A stretch of DNA of 63,638 bases, from NCBI RefSeq assembly GCF_009939295.1, contig NZ_WVIC01000017.1:20872-84509 (forward strand), read 5' to 3'. Made by a program: the position numbers and the translations under genes. The notes below the pieces were generated by a model, which was given only the letters and a program-made list of their open reading frames with translations, was not told the origin of the DNA and searched no databases. The stretch is from Petrachloros mirabilis ULC683. GTDB taxonomy: Bacteria; Cyanobacteriota; Cyanobacteriia; Thermosynechococcales; Thermosynechococcaceae. Positions 1 through 7,717 of the stretch are shown one piece after another. Every line of letters begins with the position of its first letter. Position 1 is the stretch's first letter.

Positions 1-190
1 GAGTCGGTGTCGGCGTCGGAGTTGGGGCTGGAGTCGGCGTTGGCGTCGGAGTCGGTGTCGGCGTCGGAGTTGGGGCTGGAGTCGGAGTTGGCGTCGGAGT
101 TGGAGTTGGCGTTGGCGTCGGAGTCGGGGTTGGTGTCGGGGTTGGTGTCGGGGTTGGTGTCGGGGTTGGTGTTGGAGTCGGAGTGGGCTG
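1..190. repeat. 6-bp tandem repeat coding for Pro-Thr dipeptides
   Basis: On the + strand this is a degenerate GGnGTn hexamer repeated about 30 times. Read on the minus strand it encodes alternating Pro and Thr with rare Ala. Variation is largely at third codon positions, which fits selection on the peptide. The array continues past the window edge. Confidence 0.85.
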
Positions 191-1417
191 AGTTTCAGGA
201 GTAGGTTCAAAGGTTTCAACACCACCTATAGCTTCAGTAGGAGATGCTGGGGTGGTTGCAGTGGGCACATACTGACCTAGGCGACTAATGGCACCCTGTA
301 GGCGCTGATATTCAGCCGTTTTACCCTGTTGCTGAAAGAGCTTGGCAGCATGTAAATAGTCATTAACCGCAGCCTGGGGGTTACCCTGGCTATCATAAAC
401 CATGCCCCGATTGCTGAATGCTGTGGCATTGTTAGGATCCAAGGCAATGGCTCGGTTGTAGTCCTCTAGTGCCGATTGGCGGTTGCCGATCAGGAGTTGG
501 GCATTCCCACGATTGGCATAGGCCGCTGCATACCGAGCATCTAAGCGAATGGCTTCAGAATAATCATTGATGGCTGCTTGGCGATTACCCGATAGGGCAT
601 AGGCCACACCTCGGTTGTAATAAGTTTTGGCATCCTGTGGATCTAACCGCAGGGCTTGGTTGAAATCATTGATAGCAGCAGTGTGATTTCCCATTAGGGT
701 GTGGATGCTGCCTCGATTCTTGTAGGCTTGTCGATGAGACGCATCCCGCTGCAAGACTTGAGAAAAGTCAGCCAGTGCCGCAGCATTTTGACCCAGCTGA
801 TGATGAACAATGCCACGATCGTAGTAAGCCCGAATGTAGTTCCCATCCAATTCAATGGCTTTGCTGTAGTCTTGGAGGGCTGCTTGGGCATTACCCAAAG
901 TCATGTGAGCGACGCCGCGACTGTAGTAAACAGGTGCTTTGGCTTCCCCTTTTTCGATGGCTTTGTTGAAGTCATTGAGGGCATTGGTGGGCTGCCCTAG
1001 AACGGCATGGAGACGACCCCGATTGTAGTACAGCTCCCCCGAGTCAGGCTTGAGTTTCAGCGCTTGGTTGTAGTCTGCTATGGCAGCCTGCCGATTATTG
1101 AGGGCAAGATGGGCATTGGCACGGTTCACAAAGGCTAAGGCTTCGGTGTTGTCAAGCTGAATTGACTGATTGTAGGCTTGGAGGGCACCTTGGTAGTCCC
1201 CTTTGGAGAATTTTTCAACCCCCTCTCGCAGCAGTTTATTAGCTCTGATTTGGTTGTTGGTGTAAGTCTGAGCTAGACGCATTGAGGAGGGCGACTGTTC
1301 TAATGGATTGGCCTGACTCAGCGCCAATCCAACTTGGCCTGCACTACCTAAGAGCAGGGGTGTGAGTGCCGCAATTAGGGCATGACGTTTGAATTTGGCT
1401 ACTTGACAAAAAAGCAT
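1..1417 (-). CDS. Secreted TPR-repeat protein with Pro-Thr tail (3' end cut by window)
   Basis: The reading frame stays open from the ATG at 1417 to the window edge, so the C-terminus is missing. The first ~33 residues form a signal peptide (basic start, hydrophobic run, LALSQA). Residues ~55-365 are about nine 34-residue TPR units with the usual A-x-x-D-[YF]-N/S-x-A-[IL] and Y-x-N-R-G patterns. From ~405 onward the chain becomes an almost pure Pro-Thr dipeptide run with occasional Ala, encoded by the GC-rich tract at 1-190. TPR arrays bind proteins; a PT tail after them suggests a flexible or wall-associated linker. The partner is unknown. It is transcribed away from the next gene. Confidence 0.85.
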   Translation of the reverse strand, partial: MLFCQVAKFKRHALIAALTPLLLGSAGQVGLALSQANPLEQSPSSMRLAQTYTNNQIRANKLLREGVEKFSKGDYQGALQAYNQSIQLDNTEALAFVNRANAHLALNNRQAAIADYNQALKLKPDSGELYYNRGRLHAVLGQPTNALNDFNKAIEKGEAKAPVYYSRGVAHMTLGNAQAALQDYSKAIELDGNYIRAYYDRGIVHHQLGQNAAALADFSQVLQRDASHRQAYKNRGSIHTLMGNHTAAINDFNQALRLDPQDAKTYYNRGVAYALSGNRQAAINDYSEAIRLDARYAAAYANRGNAQLLIGNRQSALEDYNRAIALDPNNATAFSNRGMVYDSQGNPQAAVNDYLHAAKLFQQQGKTAEYQRLQGAISRLGQYVPTATTPASPTEAIGGVETFEPTPETQPTPTPTPTPTPTPTPTPTPTPTPTPTPTPTPTPTPTPAPTPTPTPTPTPTPTPAPTPTPTPT

Positions 1418-1595
1418 TTGTATCAGTCCTTATCTATATAAATCAGAATGTCATTAATCAGTCGCTTTCAAACAGTCTTTGTTGGTGAGACTCGCAATCG
1501 TTCTCAAAAGTTTCAACAACTTGTAGGATTTATGTTGAGGGCAGCACCGTACACTAGTGAGTGACGACTTAGTGATCATAAGGAATTGACGGCAC

Positions 1596-2534
1596 ATGCG
1601 GATCTTGGTGATGGGGGGTACCCGCTTTATTGGAGTGTACCTAATTCGGCTGCTACTTGCTCAAGGCCATGAGGTGTCAATCTTTAGTCGAGGTAAGCGT
1701 CCGATTCCTCAGGGGGTGCGCCACCTTCAAGGAGATCGGCAGGATGGGGCGCAATTGAAGGCCGCTTTGGCGACGGAAGACTTTGATGTCATTTTTGACA
1801 ATAATGGCCGTGAACTTAGCGATACTCAGCCGCTAGTCGAAATATTTCAAGGTCGCATCCAGCAGTTTATTTATATGAGTTCGGCGGGGGTCTATCTCAA
1901 GTCGGATCAAATGCCGCACCGAGAGGGGGATGCCCTAGATCCAAACAGTCGTCACCGAGGAAAGTCTGAGACAGAAGACTACTTACAGGCTCAGGGGCTT
2001 CCATTCACGGCTATTCGTCCTACTTATATCTATGGGTCTCAAAATTATAATGACTTAGAGGCTTGGTTTTTTGATCGGATTGTGCGCGATCGCACCCTCC
2101 CCATTCCTGGCAATGGCACCCATTTTACCCAGTTTGGTCATGTGAACGATCTAGCCGCTGCTATGGTGGCCACCCTCGGAAATCCCCAGGCGGTTGGGCA
2201 GATTTACAACATCAGCGGTGCGCGAGCGGTCACCTTCAATGGACTGGCTCGGGCCTGCGCGATCGCAGCCGGGAGGTCCCCAGAGCAACTCAAGTTCGTT
2301 CACTATGACCCCAAAGCCTTTGACTTTGGCAAGCGCAAAGCCTTTCCCATGCGGGTGCAGCATTTTTTTACCGATGTTCACAAAGCCATGACCGATCTAG
2401 ATTGGCAGCCTCAGTTTGACCTGGTGACCGGTCTGCAAGATTCGTTCCAGCAAGACTACTTGGCTCAGAAGCGCGATCAAGCTTCGATTGACTTTTCTCT
2501 AGACGATCAAATTTTGGCCTCAGAGGCGGTTTGA
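1596..2534 (+). CDS. NAD-dependent epimerase/dehydratase, CSP41-like
   Basis: A 312-residue atypical short-chain dehydrogenase. The Rossmann motif GGTRFIG lies at residues 7-13 and the active-site-like YMSSAGVY at 93-100, but no Lys stands four residues after Tyr100, so the classical YxxxK pair is not evident. The pattern matches the CSP41 group (chloroplast stem-loop RNA-binding proteins and their cyanobacterial homologues), where the fold is used for RNA binding rather than clear redox catalysis. The last codons and the stop (GAG GCG GTT TGA) are contributed by the terminal repeat of a mobile element starting at 2523. Without it the chain would have ended a few codons later over the 3' end of pfkA. 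Confidence 0.8.
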   Translation: MRILVMGGTRFIGVYLIRLLLAQGHEVSIFSRGKRPIPQGVRHLQGDRQDGAQLKAALATEDFDVIFDNNGRELSDTQPLVEIFQGRIQQFIYMSSAGVYLKSDQMPHREGDALDPNSRHRGKSETEDYLQAQGLPFTAIRPTYIYGSQNYNDLEAWFFDRIVRDRTLPIPGNGTHFTQFGHVNDLAAAMVATLGNPQAVGQIYNISGARAVTFNGLARACAIAAGRSPEQLKFVHYDPKAFDFGKRKAFPMRVQHFFTDVHKAMTDLDWQPQFDLVTGLQDSFQQDYLAQKRDQASIDFSLDDQILASEAV

Positions 2535-2815
2535 AAAGTTTTTAACGCCTTGCACCCGCCCCCTAAATCCCCCATTCTGGGGGGCTTAGATCATTGTTTA
2601 ACGTGAGTTCGACAGCTCTCGTCTGCCCTCCAACCCCTCTCCCAATGTTGGGAGAGGGGCTAAAACCTTGAATTTGTGCTCTGTTCCCCCTCTCCCAATG
2701 TTGGGAGAGGGGGCTAGGGGGTGAGGGCGGATAAGTCCTCGAACTCACGTTTGTTTAAGTCCTCGGGGGGGTTGGGGGGCGAATGTAGGGCATGAGAGGA
2801 TGTCAAAACAGCCTC
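2523..2815. mobile_element. Family A miniature element, copy 1, interrupted by a family B element
   Basis: The left end begins GAGGCGGTTTGAAAAG and the reverse complement of the right end begins GAGGCTGTTTTGAC. It is flanked by the direct repeat TCA (2520-2522 and 2816-2818) in CTCAG contexts. Inner parts carry the C-run/G-run palindromes seen in the other copies. Removing the nested 150-bp element and its 7-bp duplication leaves 136 bp. It lies exactly between two convergent genes: its left end supplies the stop of the CSP41-like gene and its right target duplication is the pfkA stop codon. Confidence 0.75.
2601..2750. mobile_element. Family B 150-bp miniature element nested in family A
   Basis: Perfect 12-bp inverted ends ACGTGAGTTCGA (2601-2612) and TCGAACTCACGT (2739-2750), flanked by the 7-bp direct repeat TTGTTTA (2594-2600 and 2751-2757). 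Inside are two copies of the hairpin CTCTCCCAATGTTGGGAGAG (around 2636-2657 and 2690-2711). No ORF of note, so it is non-autonomous. The boundaries are unusually clear because it sits inside another repeat. Confidence 0.8.
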
Positions 2816-3889
2816 TCAGTCTCCTAGGTAAATCCCCAACCCTCGCGCCGTTCGTACCAGCGTGCTTTCAGGATCGACAGCTTGGTAGTGTGCGATCGCA
2901 TCAGCAATGGGCACACTCACCACTTTCCGGTTTTGCCAGGTCACCATGTGGTCGAACCGTGCTTCGGCAACGAGATCCACAGCAGCCACGCCAAAGGCCG
3001 AGGCAATCAATCGATCCAGGGGTGAAGGAATGCCCCCCCGCTGCACATGCCCCAGAACGGTGACTCGGGTTTCGGCAACATGACGCTGGCAAATTTCTTC
3101 GGTAAGGTACTGACCAATGCCCCCCAGCCGACATTGCCCCAGGCTGTCAGTGGTAGTGATAGCTGTCCCCGTTTCTGTGCGGGCTGCTTCTGCCACAATA
3201 ATCAAAGAGTAGTTTTTGCCCTGGGCTTGCCGCTCCTTGAGCTTGTCACACACTTTTTCCACAGAGAAGGGAATCTCAGGAATCAGGATAATGTCGGCTC
3301 CACCTGCAATACCAGCACTGATGGCGATGTGACCCGCATCTCGTCCCATCACTTCTAAGACAATCACCCGACTGTGGCTGGCAGCCGTAAACTGAAGCCG
3401 ATCCAGGGCTTCCGTGGCAATATTAACGGCGGTATCAAAGCCAATGGAGCGCTCTGTGACCCCCACATCATTGTCAATGGTTTTGGGAATGCCTACCAGA
3501 TTCCAGCCCCCTTGCTGAGCCAGCTTCCGCAGAATGGCCAGACTGCCATCTCCGCCAATGCCGATGATGGCATCCAACCCTAACTGGTGGTACCCCCGGC
3601 TAATATCCTCGGAGCGATCGCGCAGGGTGCCATCGGGCATCGGAAAGGCAAAGGGATTGCCCTTATTGGTTGTACCCAAAACCGTACCACCAGCCGTGAG
3701 CAGTGAGCCAACCGCCTTGGGATCTAGAAGAACAGCTTGGGGTGGATCAGCCATGAGCCCTTGGGTGGCCTGTCGTATGCCCATCACTTCCCAGCCATAT
3801 TCAGCGGCACGAAGAACTACAGCACGAATAACTGGATTGAGTCCGGCACAGTCTCCGCCACTGGTCAGAATCCCAATTCGCTTGCCCAT
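2816..3889 (-). CDS. pfkA: 6-phosphofructokinase
   Basis: Phosphorylates fructose 6-phosphate to the 1,6-bisphosphate in glycolysis. The 357 residues carry the PFK-A signatures: GGDCAG at 11-16 (GGDAPG-like), GGDGS at 112-116 and PKTIDND at 135-141. In this superfamily a Gly in GGDGS goes with ATP use, whereas Lys in PKTIDND is common in PPi-type enzymes and in the longer ATP-PFK clades, so ATP is the better guess but not certain. The ATG at 3889 is preceded by GGAGC. The stop codon coincides with the target duplication of the element downstream. Confidence 0.92.
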   Translation of the reverse strand: MGKRIGILTSGGDCAGLNPVIRAVVLRAAEYGWEVMGIRQATQGLMADPPQAVLLDPKAVGSLLTAGGTVLGTTNKGNPFAFPMPDGTLRDRSEDISRGYHQLGLDAIIGIGGDGSLAILRKLAQQGGWNLVGIPKTIDNDVGVTERSIGFDTAVNIATEALDRLQFTAASHSRVIVLEVMGRDAGHIAISAGIAGGADIILIPEIPFSVEKVCDKLKERQAQGKNYSLIIVAEAARTETGTAITTTDSLGQCRLGGIGQYLTEEICQRHVAETRVTVLGHVQRGGIPSPLDRLIASAFGVAAVDLVAEARFDHMVTWQNRKVVSVPIADAIAHYQAVDPESTLVRTARGLGIYLGD

Positions 3890-4014
3890 ATTGCTCCTTC
3901 GACTCGTTGCAAAGCATACGCAGTACCATACCTTCTAATGGGTCTAGAGCGACCAGGTATAAATCTTGACTTTAGATTTGGGGCAGATTTGTTGAGATTT
4001 GCTGACAGGCCCAT

Positions 4015-4899
4015 TCAATCTCCCGTCCGAGGCACCCGCTGGGTGAGCCAGTCCTCAATATCGGTGAGTACCTGATCGCGGCTGAGATCGTTGTAGAGAT
4101 CGTGATAGGCTCCAGTGTATTCTCGCTTCACCTTCTGAGCCAGGGTGAGGTGATCAAAGAACTGACGACTGCCGGAAATCGGCACCACGCAATCGGCGGT
4201 GCCATGCAGCAGCAAAATGGGTACCTGCAAACTCGCAGCCTGAGACTGAATCCGGTTCACCGCCTGTTGAAATTCGGTACTGAGTCGAGCTGTACCCAGA
4301 CGATGCCGCAAGGGATCTTGCTGATAGGCCGCCAGCACGTCTGGATCACGGGTACTACAAGTCAGATCAAACCCTGTGGAGAGGCTAAACTGTGGCCAAA
4401 TACGGGAGAGTAAGCGCCCCAGGGCTAGCTTCACAGGCGAAATGGCAACTGCGCCAATGGCTGGTGCGGTGACAATTATCCCTTGCAGAACTTGGGGATG
4501 ATGCAGCACATAGTCTAAAAGAATGGTGCCCCCCAGGCTATGACCCACCGCAACAATAGGGATGTGGGGATGCTCTTGCTGGACGAACTGGACAAAGCAC
4601 TCTAAATCAGCCCGAAACTCCGACCAATGGTTAATGTGACCGCGCAGACCGGGAGAGCGACCATGACCCCGCAAGTCAAAGGTGTAGACGCCATACTGGC
4701 GCGGCACAAAATGGGTGGCAATGATGCTGTGCCAGCCGCTGTGTCCCCCCAAGCCATGCACAATGACCAGAACAGCTTGCAACTGAATAGCAGGTAGCCA
4801 GCGTTGATAAAACAGCGAGCAGTTGCCAGCCCCAGCAAAAAAGCCCTGGCAATAGGTTTCCAGATTGTGAGCAGTCTGTACCCACTCGGACGGGTTCAT
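4015..4899 (-). CDS. Alpha/beta hydrolase, lysophospholipase / monoacylglycerol lipase type
   Basis: 294 residues with an alpha/beta-hydrolase fold of the Hydrolase_4 type. The nucleophile elbow GHSLGG is at 119-124 (Ser121), with likely partners Asp236 (HGTADCVVP) and His266 (GAYHDLYND). The HGLGGHSGWH stretch at 49-58 forms the oxyanion region. Members cleave ester bonds of lysophospholipids or monoacylglycerols and release free fatty acids, which would suit the fatty-acid operon a few hundred bases away; that link is inference. No signal peptide is visible. Confidence 0.85.
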   Translation of the reverse strand: MNPSEWVQTAHNLETYCQGFFAGAGNCSLFYQRWLPAIQLQAVLVIVHGLGGHSGWHSIIATHFVPRQYGVYTFDLRGHGRSPGLRGHINHWSEFRADLECFVQFVQQEHPHIPIVAVGHSLGGTILLDYVLHHPQVLQGIIVTAPAIGAVAISPVKLALGRLLSRIWPQFSLSTGFDLTCSTRDPDVLAAYQQDPLRHRLGTARLSTEFQQAVNRIQSQAASLQVPILLLHGTADCVVPISGSRQFFDHLTLAQKVKREYTGAYHDLYNDLSRDQVLTDIEDWLTQRVPRTGD

Positions 4900-4951
4900 G
4901 GAGGCACTCCTGTACAGGATTAAGGCGGTGAGTTTTAGTCACAGAGACTTG

Positions 4952-5062
4952 TTCTGACCCACCCTCTTTGAGCCAGATGAGATAATTGTGTTTGCCAGAG
5001 GTACACAGGCAGCAACACTGTTGACCACGAGGCAGCGTAGGCGTCTTTAGGGTGGGTCAGAA
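4952..5062. repeat. 14-bp perfect inverted repeat pair, 83 bp apart
   Basis: TTCTGACCCACCCT at 4952-4965 is the exact reverse complement of 5049-5062. The right arm overlaps the last codons of the short ribbon-helix-helix gene. It could be a long-range hairpin or the ends of a small degenerate element. No target duplication was recognised. Confidence 0.5.
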
Positions 5063-5220
5063 GCATCCTGCTGCTCAAAGTCTGACAGACCTGTGCCATC
5101 TAGAGAGCGAATGAACTCACGAATAATGTCGGTCTTGGTTCGCTTTGTCTGCTTGGCGTAGCGATCCAGGATTTTGAGCTCATGCTCTGGAATCCTGATG
5201 CAAAGCTGGGTTGATGTCAT
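5047..5220 (-). CDS. Short ribbon-helix-helix (CopG/MetJ/Arc-type) DNA-binding protein
   Basis: A 57-residue ORF. The first 12 residues (MTSTQLCIRIPE) form the short beta strand of an RHH fold, followed by a helix (HELKILDRYAKQTKRTK), a turn and a second helix (TDIIREFIRSL). These proteins dimerise and bind inverted or tandem operator sites, commonly as autorepressors or antitoxins. No toxin ORF follows, and the tail ends in an inverted repeat. It is divergent from the beta-oxidation operon, so it may regulate itself, that operon or both. The function is inferred from fold pattern only. Confidence 0.65.
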   Translation of the reverse strand: MTSTQLCIRIPEHELKILDRYAKQTKRTKTDIIREFIRSLDGTGLSDFEQQDASDPP

Positions 5221-5222
5221 CT

Positions 5223-5253
5223 GTATAGAGATATGCTATACTCAAATGGTATA
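5223..5253. promoter_or_regulatory. Candidate RHH operator: GTATAG/CTATAC inverted repeat plus extra half-site
   Basis: Directly upstream of the RHH start codon: GTATAG (5223-5228), seven bases, CTATAC (5236-5241), then GTATA (5249-5253). Short repeated half-sites next to the gene's own start fit autoregulation. An A/T-rich possible -10 on the minus strand overlaps the last half-site. Confidence 0.4.
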
Positions 5254-5515
5254 ATAAAATCCCTGATCAAAGCAAGACTAGGCGTGGCCGTAACAGCGTC
5301 TTAGTTTTTGAAAGCAGTCTTTAAGCCACACCCCATTGCTTGAAAGGGTCGATTTGGGATTGTTTCAGACTTAAACCGCGAAATTTTTCAAAACTAACGT
5401 TTACACCTGAGTTTGGGCTGTTTAGGTCTGTGGTGTTTTCTCATTAAGGGTGTTTGTTGGCCTTTCCTGGCGTCTAGGGAAGGCGACATTCGCCTTTGGC
5501 ATTCACCCTTCCACC

Positions 5516-7699
5516 ATGGTTCTAAAGACTATGTTGCGGCCTTTTTTGTCCCACCCACTTGGTTTAGAAAATACTGCTCAGTTAACTTTGCCTGAGTTGT
5601 TGAGGGTGGGGTGCGATCGCACCCCCAATCCGCGAGCGTTCAACCAATGGACCGATCAGGGTTGGCAGTCTCTTTCTAATCAAGCCTTTCAGACGGCTGC
5701 CCAAGAGATTGCCCAGGGGTTAAGAATATTAATGCCAGACGCGCTGGCCACCGAGCCGCCTCGGGTGGCGCTGTTAATGCACAGCGATTTAGATTTTTGC
5801 CTGGTGGATATGGGGGGGCTGCTGGCGCACTGGGTCACGGTTCCCATTGACTTAACCGAAACCTGCGACCATGTGGTGTTTATCTTGAAGCACACCGCAG
5901 CGCGGGTGTTGGTGATTTCAGACCTTGATCTGCTAGCCCAAATGACGCCCTATTTGTGGGACACCCCTGACCTGGAACAGGTGATTGTGGCGACAGTGCC
6001 CCCAGACTGGGCGCAACGACAGCGGGAGTTATTGACAGCCTCGATGGGTGACACCATCCCTGCTGCTGACCCAGGATCTCAGGTAGCCTGTCTACACATC
6101 CCCTTATTTCTGTGTCATGGACGCTTGGAGCGGCCCTGCCCTCAAGTGCCACCCTGCATTCAGGTGCGATCGCTAGCCGAGTTACGTCAATTGGGACGCC
6201 AGCATCCCAGCCCCCTCCCCCCGTCCAGCCAACTGGATCCTCACACCCTAGCCACCTTGATTTATACCCCCAGTGCCACGGGGGAACTCCATGGGGTGAT
6301 GCTGTCCCATGGCAACCTGGCTGCCAACGCCCTGGCCGCCTTTGCCAGCTTCCCTGATCTGCGGTGGGGTCAGCAAGAAGTCGCCCTGTCCTTTTTGCCG
6401 TTGACTCATATTTTTGCGCGGGTGTTGCTCTATGGCCATCTCTACTATGGCCATTCCCTCTATCTGAGTACGCCCCATCGCGTCATGAAGCATTTGCCAG
6501 AGGTACGACCCACCGTTTTTGCTACCGTACCGTTGTTGCTGGACAAAATTCACAGCAAGATCGAAGAACAGGTTCACCGTCCCCTGCCAGAGCGCCCCGA
6601 CTCAGAAATCGCTCAGTTGTGGGGCAGTCTACATGTCTTGGGATTAATTTGGGCGTGGGCCACTCTGGTGGCCTGGTGGCAGCAGTTCAGCCAGAGAGTT
6701 CTCATTTGGGTCACTCGTCTGGCGGAACAGTTCGAGATTGGATCTCCTCAGTCGCTCTGGCAGCAGGCACAGCGAGTAGTGGCCGATCTGCTGGTGTATT
6801 GGCGCTGGCGACGCCTGTTTGGGGGACGCTTACGCTATTTGCTCACGGGTGGGGCGGCTTTAAATCCAAGGTTAGCCAACTTCTTTGGGGCAGCAGGACT
6901 GCCGGTGTTCCAGGGCTATGGGCTCACCGAAAGTTGTGTGGTCAGTTTTAACCGCCGAGGTCAAAATCGAGCTGGAACGGTCGGTCTGCCAATTCCGGGC
7001 GCAGACATTCGGATCGTGGCGGACGGGGAACTTTGGGTTCGCAGTCCTTACACCCTGTTGGGATACTACCGCAATCCCGAGGCCACGGCTCAGGTGCTGA
7101 CGGCAGAGGGCTGGCTGCGCACTGGCGATCGCGCTGAAATCACGGCGGCGGGTTTTCTGAAAATCATCGGTTGCAAGAAATCTCTCTTTAAGCTCTCGAC
7201 GGGCAAGTATGTGACGCCCTTGCCCCTGGAAACGCGGGTGCAAGCGTCACCCCTGGTGGCTCAGGCGATCGCAGTGGGGGCTCAGCGTAAATTCTGTGCC
7301 ATGTTGATTTTCCCCCACCGGGAAGCCCTGGCTCAGCGGGCGCACCGGCTGGGGCTGGAACACCGCTTTGAGAGTTTGCTGCGGCATCCCCAGGTGCTGG
7401 CCTGGTATCAAGCCCTGGTGGATCAGGCCAATCACTCCTTGGCCCCCTGGTCTACGGTGAAGCAGTTTCGATTGGTGGATGCGGTGCTGACGGTTGAGAA
7501 CCAATTGCTCCATGGGGACGGGACGTTGAACCGCGATCGCATCTACACCGTCTTTGCTGCCGACATTGAGGCTCTCTACGCAAGCCGCCCCCGGCGCGCG
7601 GCTCTGCGGCCATCCACCGCCGAGGTCGCCCCGGATTCGTCACCCCTGCCGATTCCAGTTCCCTATGCCTCTCCACCCCCCTCCATTGATCTACTGTAA
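5516..7699 (+). CDS. Long-chain fatty acid--CoA (or ACP) ligase, AMP-forming
   Basis: Activates fatty acids with ATP; first gene of the beta-oxidation block. I prefer the ATG at 5516 (727 aa); a GTG at 5450 would add 22 residues. ANL-superfamily features: P-loop region YTPSATGELHG near residue 250, GYGLTES near 467, TGDR near 535, and GCKKSLFKLSTGKYVTP ending in the catalytic-lysine segment typical of FadD15/eukaryotic ACSL-like enzymes. The basic residue normally ending the P-loop (TGxPKG) is His here, which may change kinetics. The insert around 360-440 is Trp/Leu-rich and could be membrane-associating. The C-terminus is Pro/Ser-rich. The next start codon is 18 bp downstream. Confidence 0.88.
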   Translation: MVLKTMLRPFLSHPLGLENTAQLTLPELLRVGCDRTPNPRAFNQWTDQGWQSLSNQAFQTAAQEIAQGLRILMPDALATEPPRVALLMHSDLDFCLVDMGGLLAHWVTVPIDLTETCDHVVFILKHTAARVLVISDLDLLAQMTPYLWDTPDLEQVIVATVPPDWAQRQRELLTASMGDTIPAADPGSQVACLHIPLFLCHGRLERPCPQVPPCIQVRSLAELRQLGRQHPSPLPPSSQLDPHTLATLIYTPSATGELHGVMLSHGNLAANALAAFASFPDLRWGQQEVALSFLPLTHIFARVLLYGHLYYGHSLYLSTPHRVMKHLPEVRPTVFATVPLLLDKIHSKIEEQVHRPLPERPDSEIAQLWGSLHVLGLIWAWATLVAWWQQFSQRVLIWVTRLAEQFEIGSPQSLWQQAQRVVADLLVYWRWRRLFGGRLRYLLTGGAALNPRLANFFGAAGLPVFQGYGLTESCVVSFNRRGQNRAGTVGLPIPGADIRIVADGELWVRSPYTLLGYYRNPEATAQVLTAEGWLRTGDRAEITAAGFLKIIGCKKSLFKLSTGKYVTPLPLETRVQASPLVAQAIAVGAQRKFCAMLIFPHREALAQRAHRLGLEHRFESLLRHPQVLAWYQALVDQANHSLAPWSTVKQFRLVDAVLTVENQLLHGDGTLNRDRIYTVFAADIEALYASRPRRAALRPSTAEVAPDSSPLPIPVPYASPPPSIDLL

Positions 7700-7717
7700 A
7701 GCGAGGAGATTCGCGCC

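Noticed and set aside
1-190. Possible CRISPR array
   Set aside because: Unit is 6 bp with no spacers and is in frame with a TPR protein.
7-204. ORF of Ser/Glu/Leu repeats on the + strand
   Set aside because: Shadow of the Pro-Thr coding repeat on the other strand; no start context.
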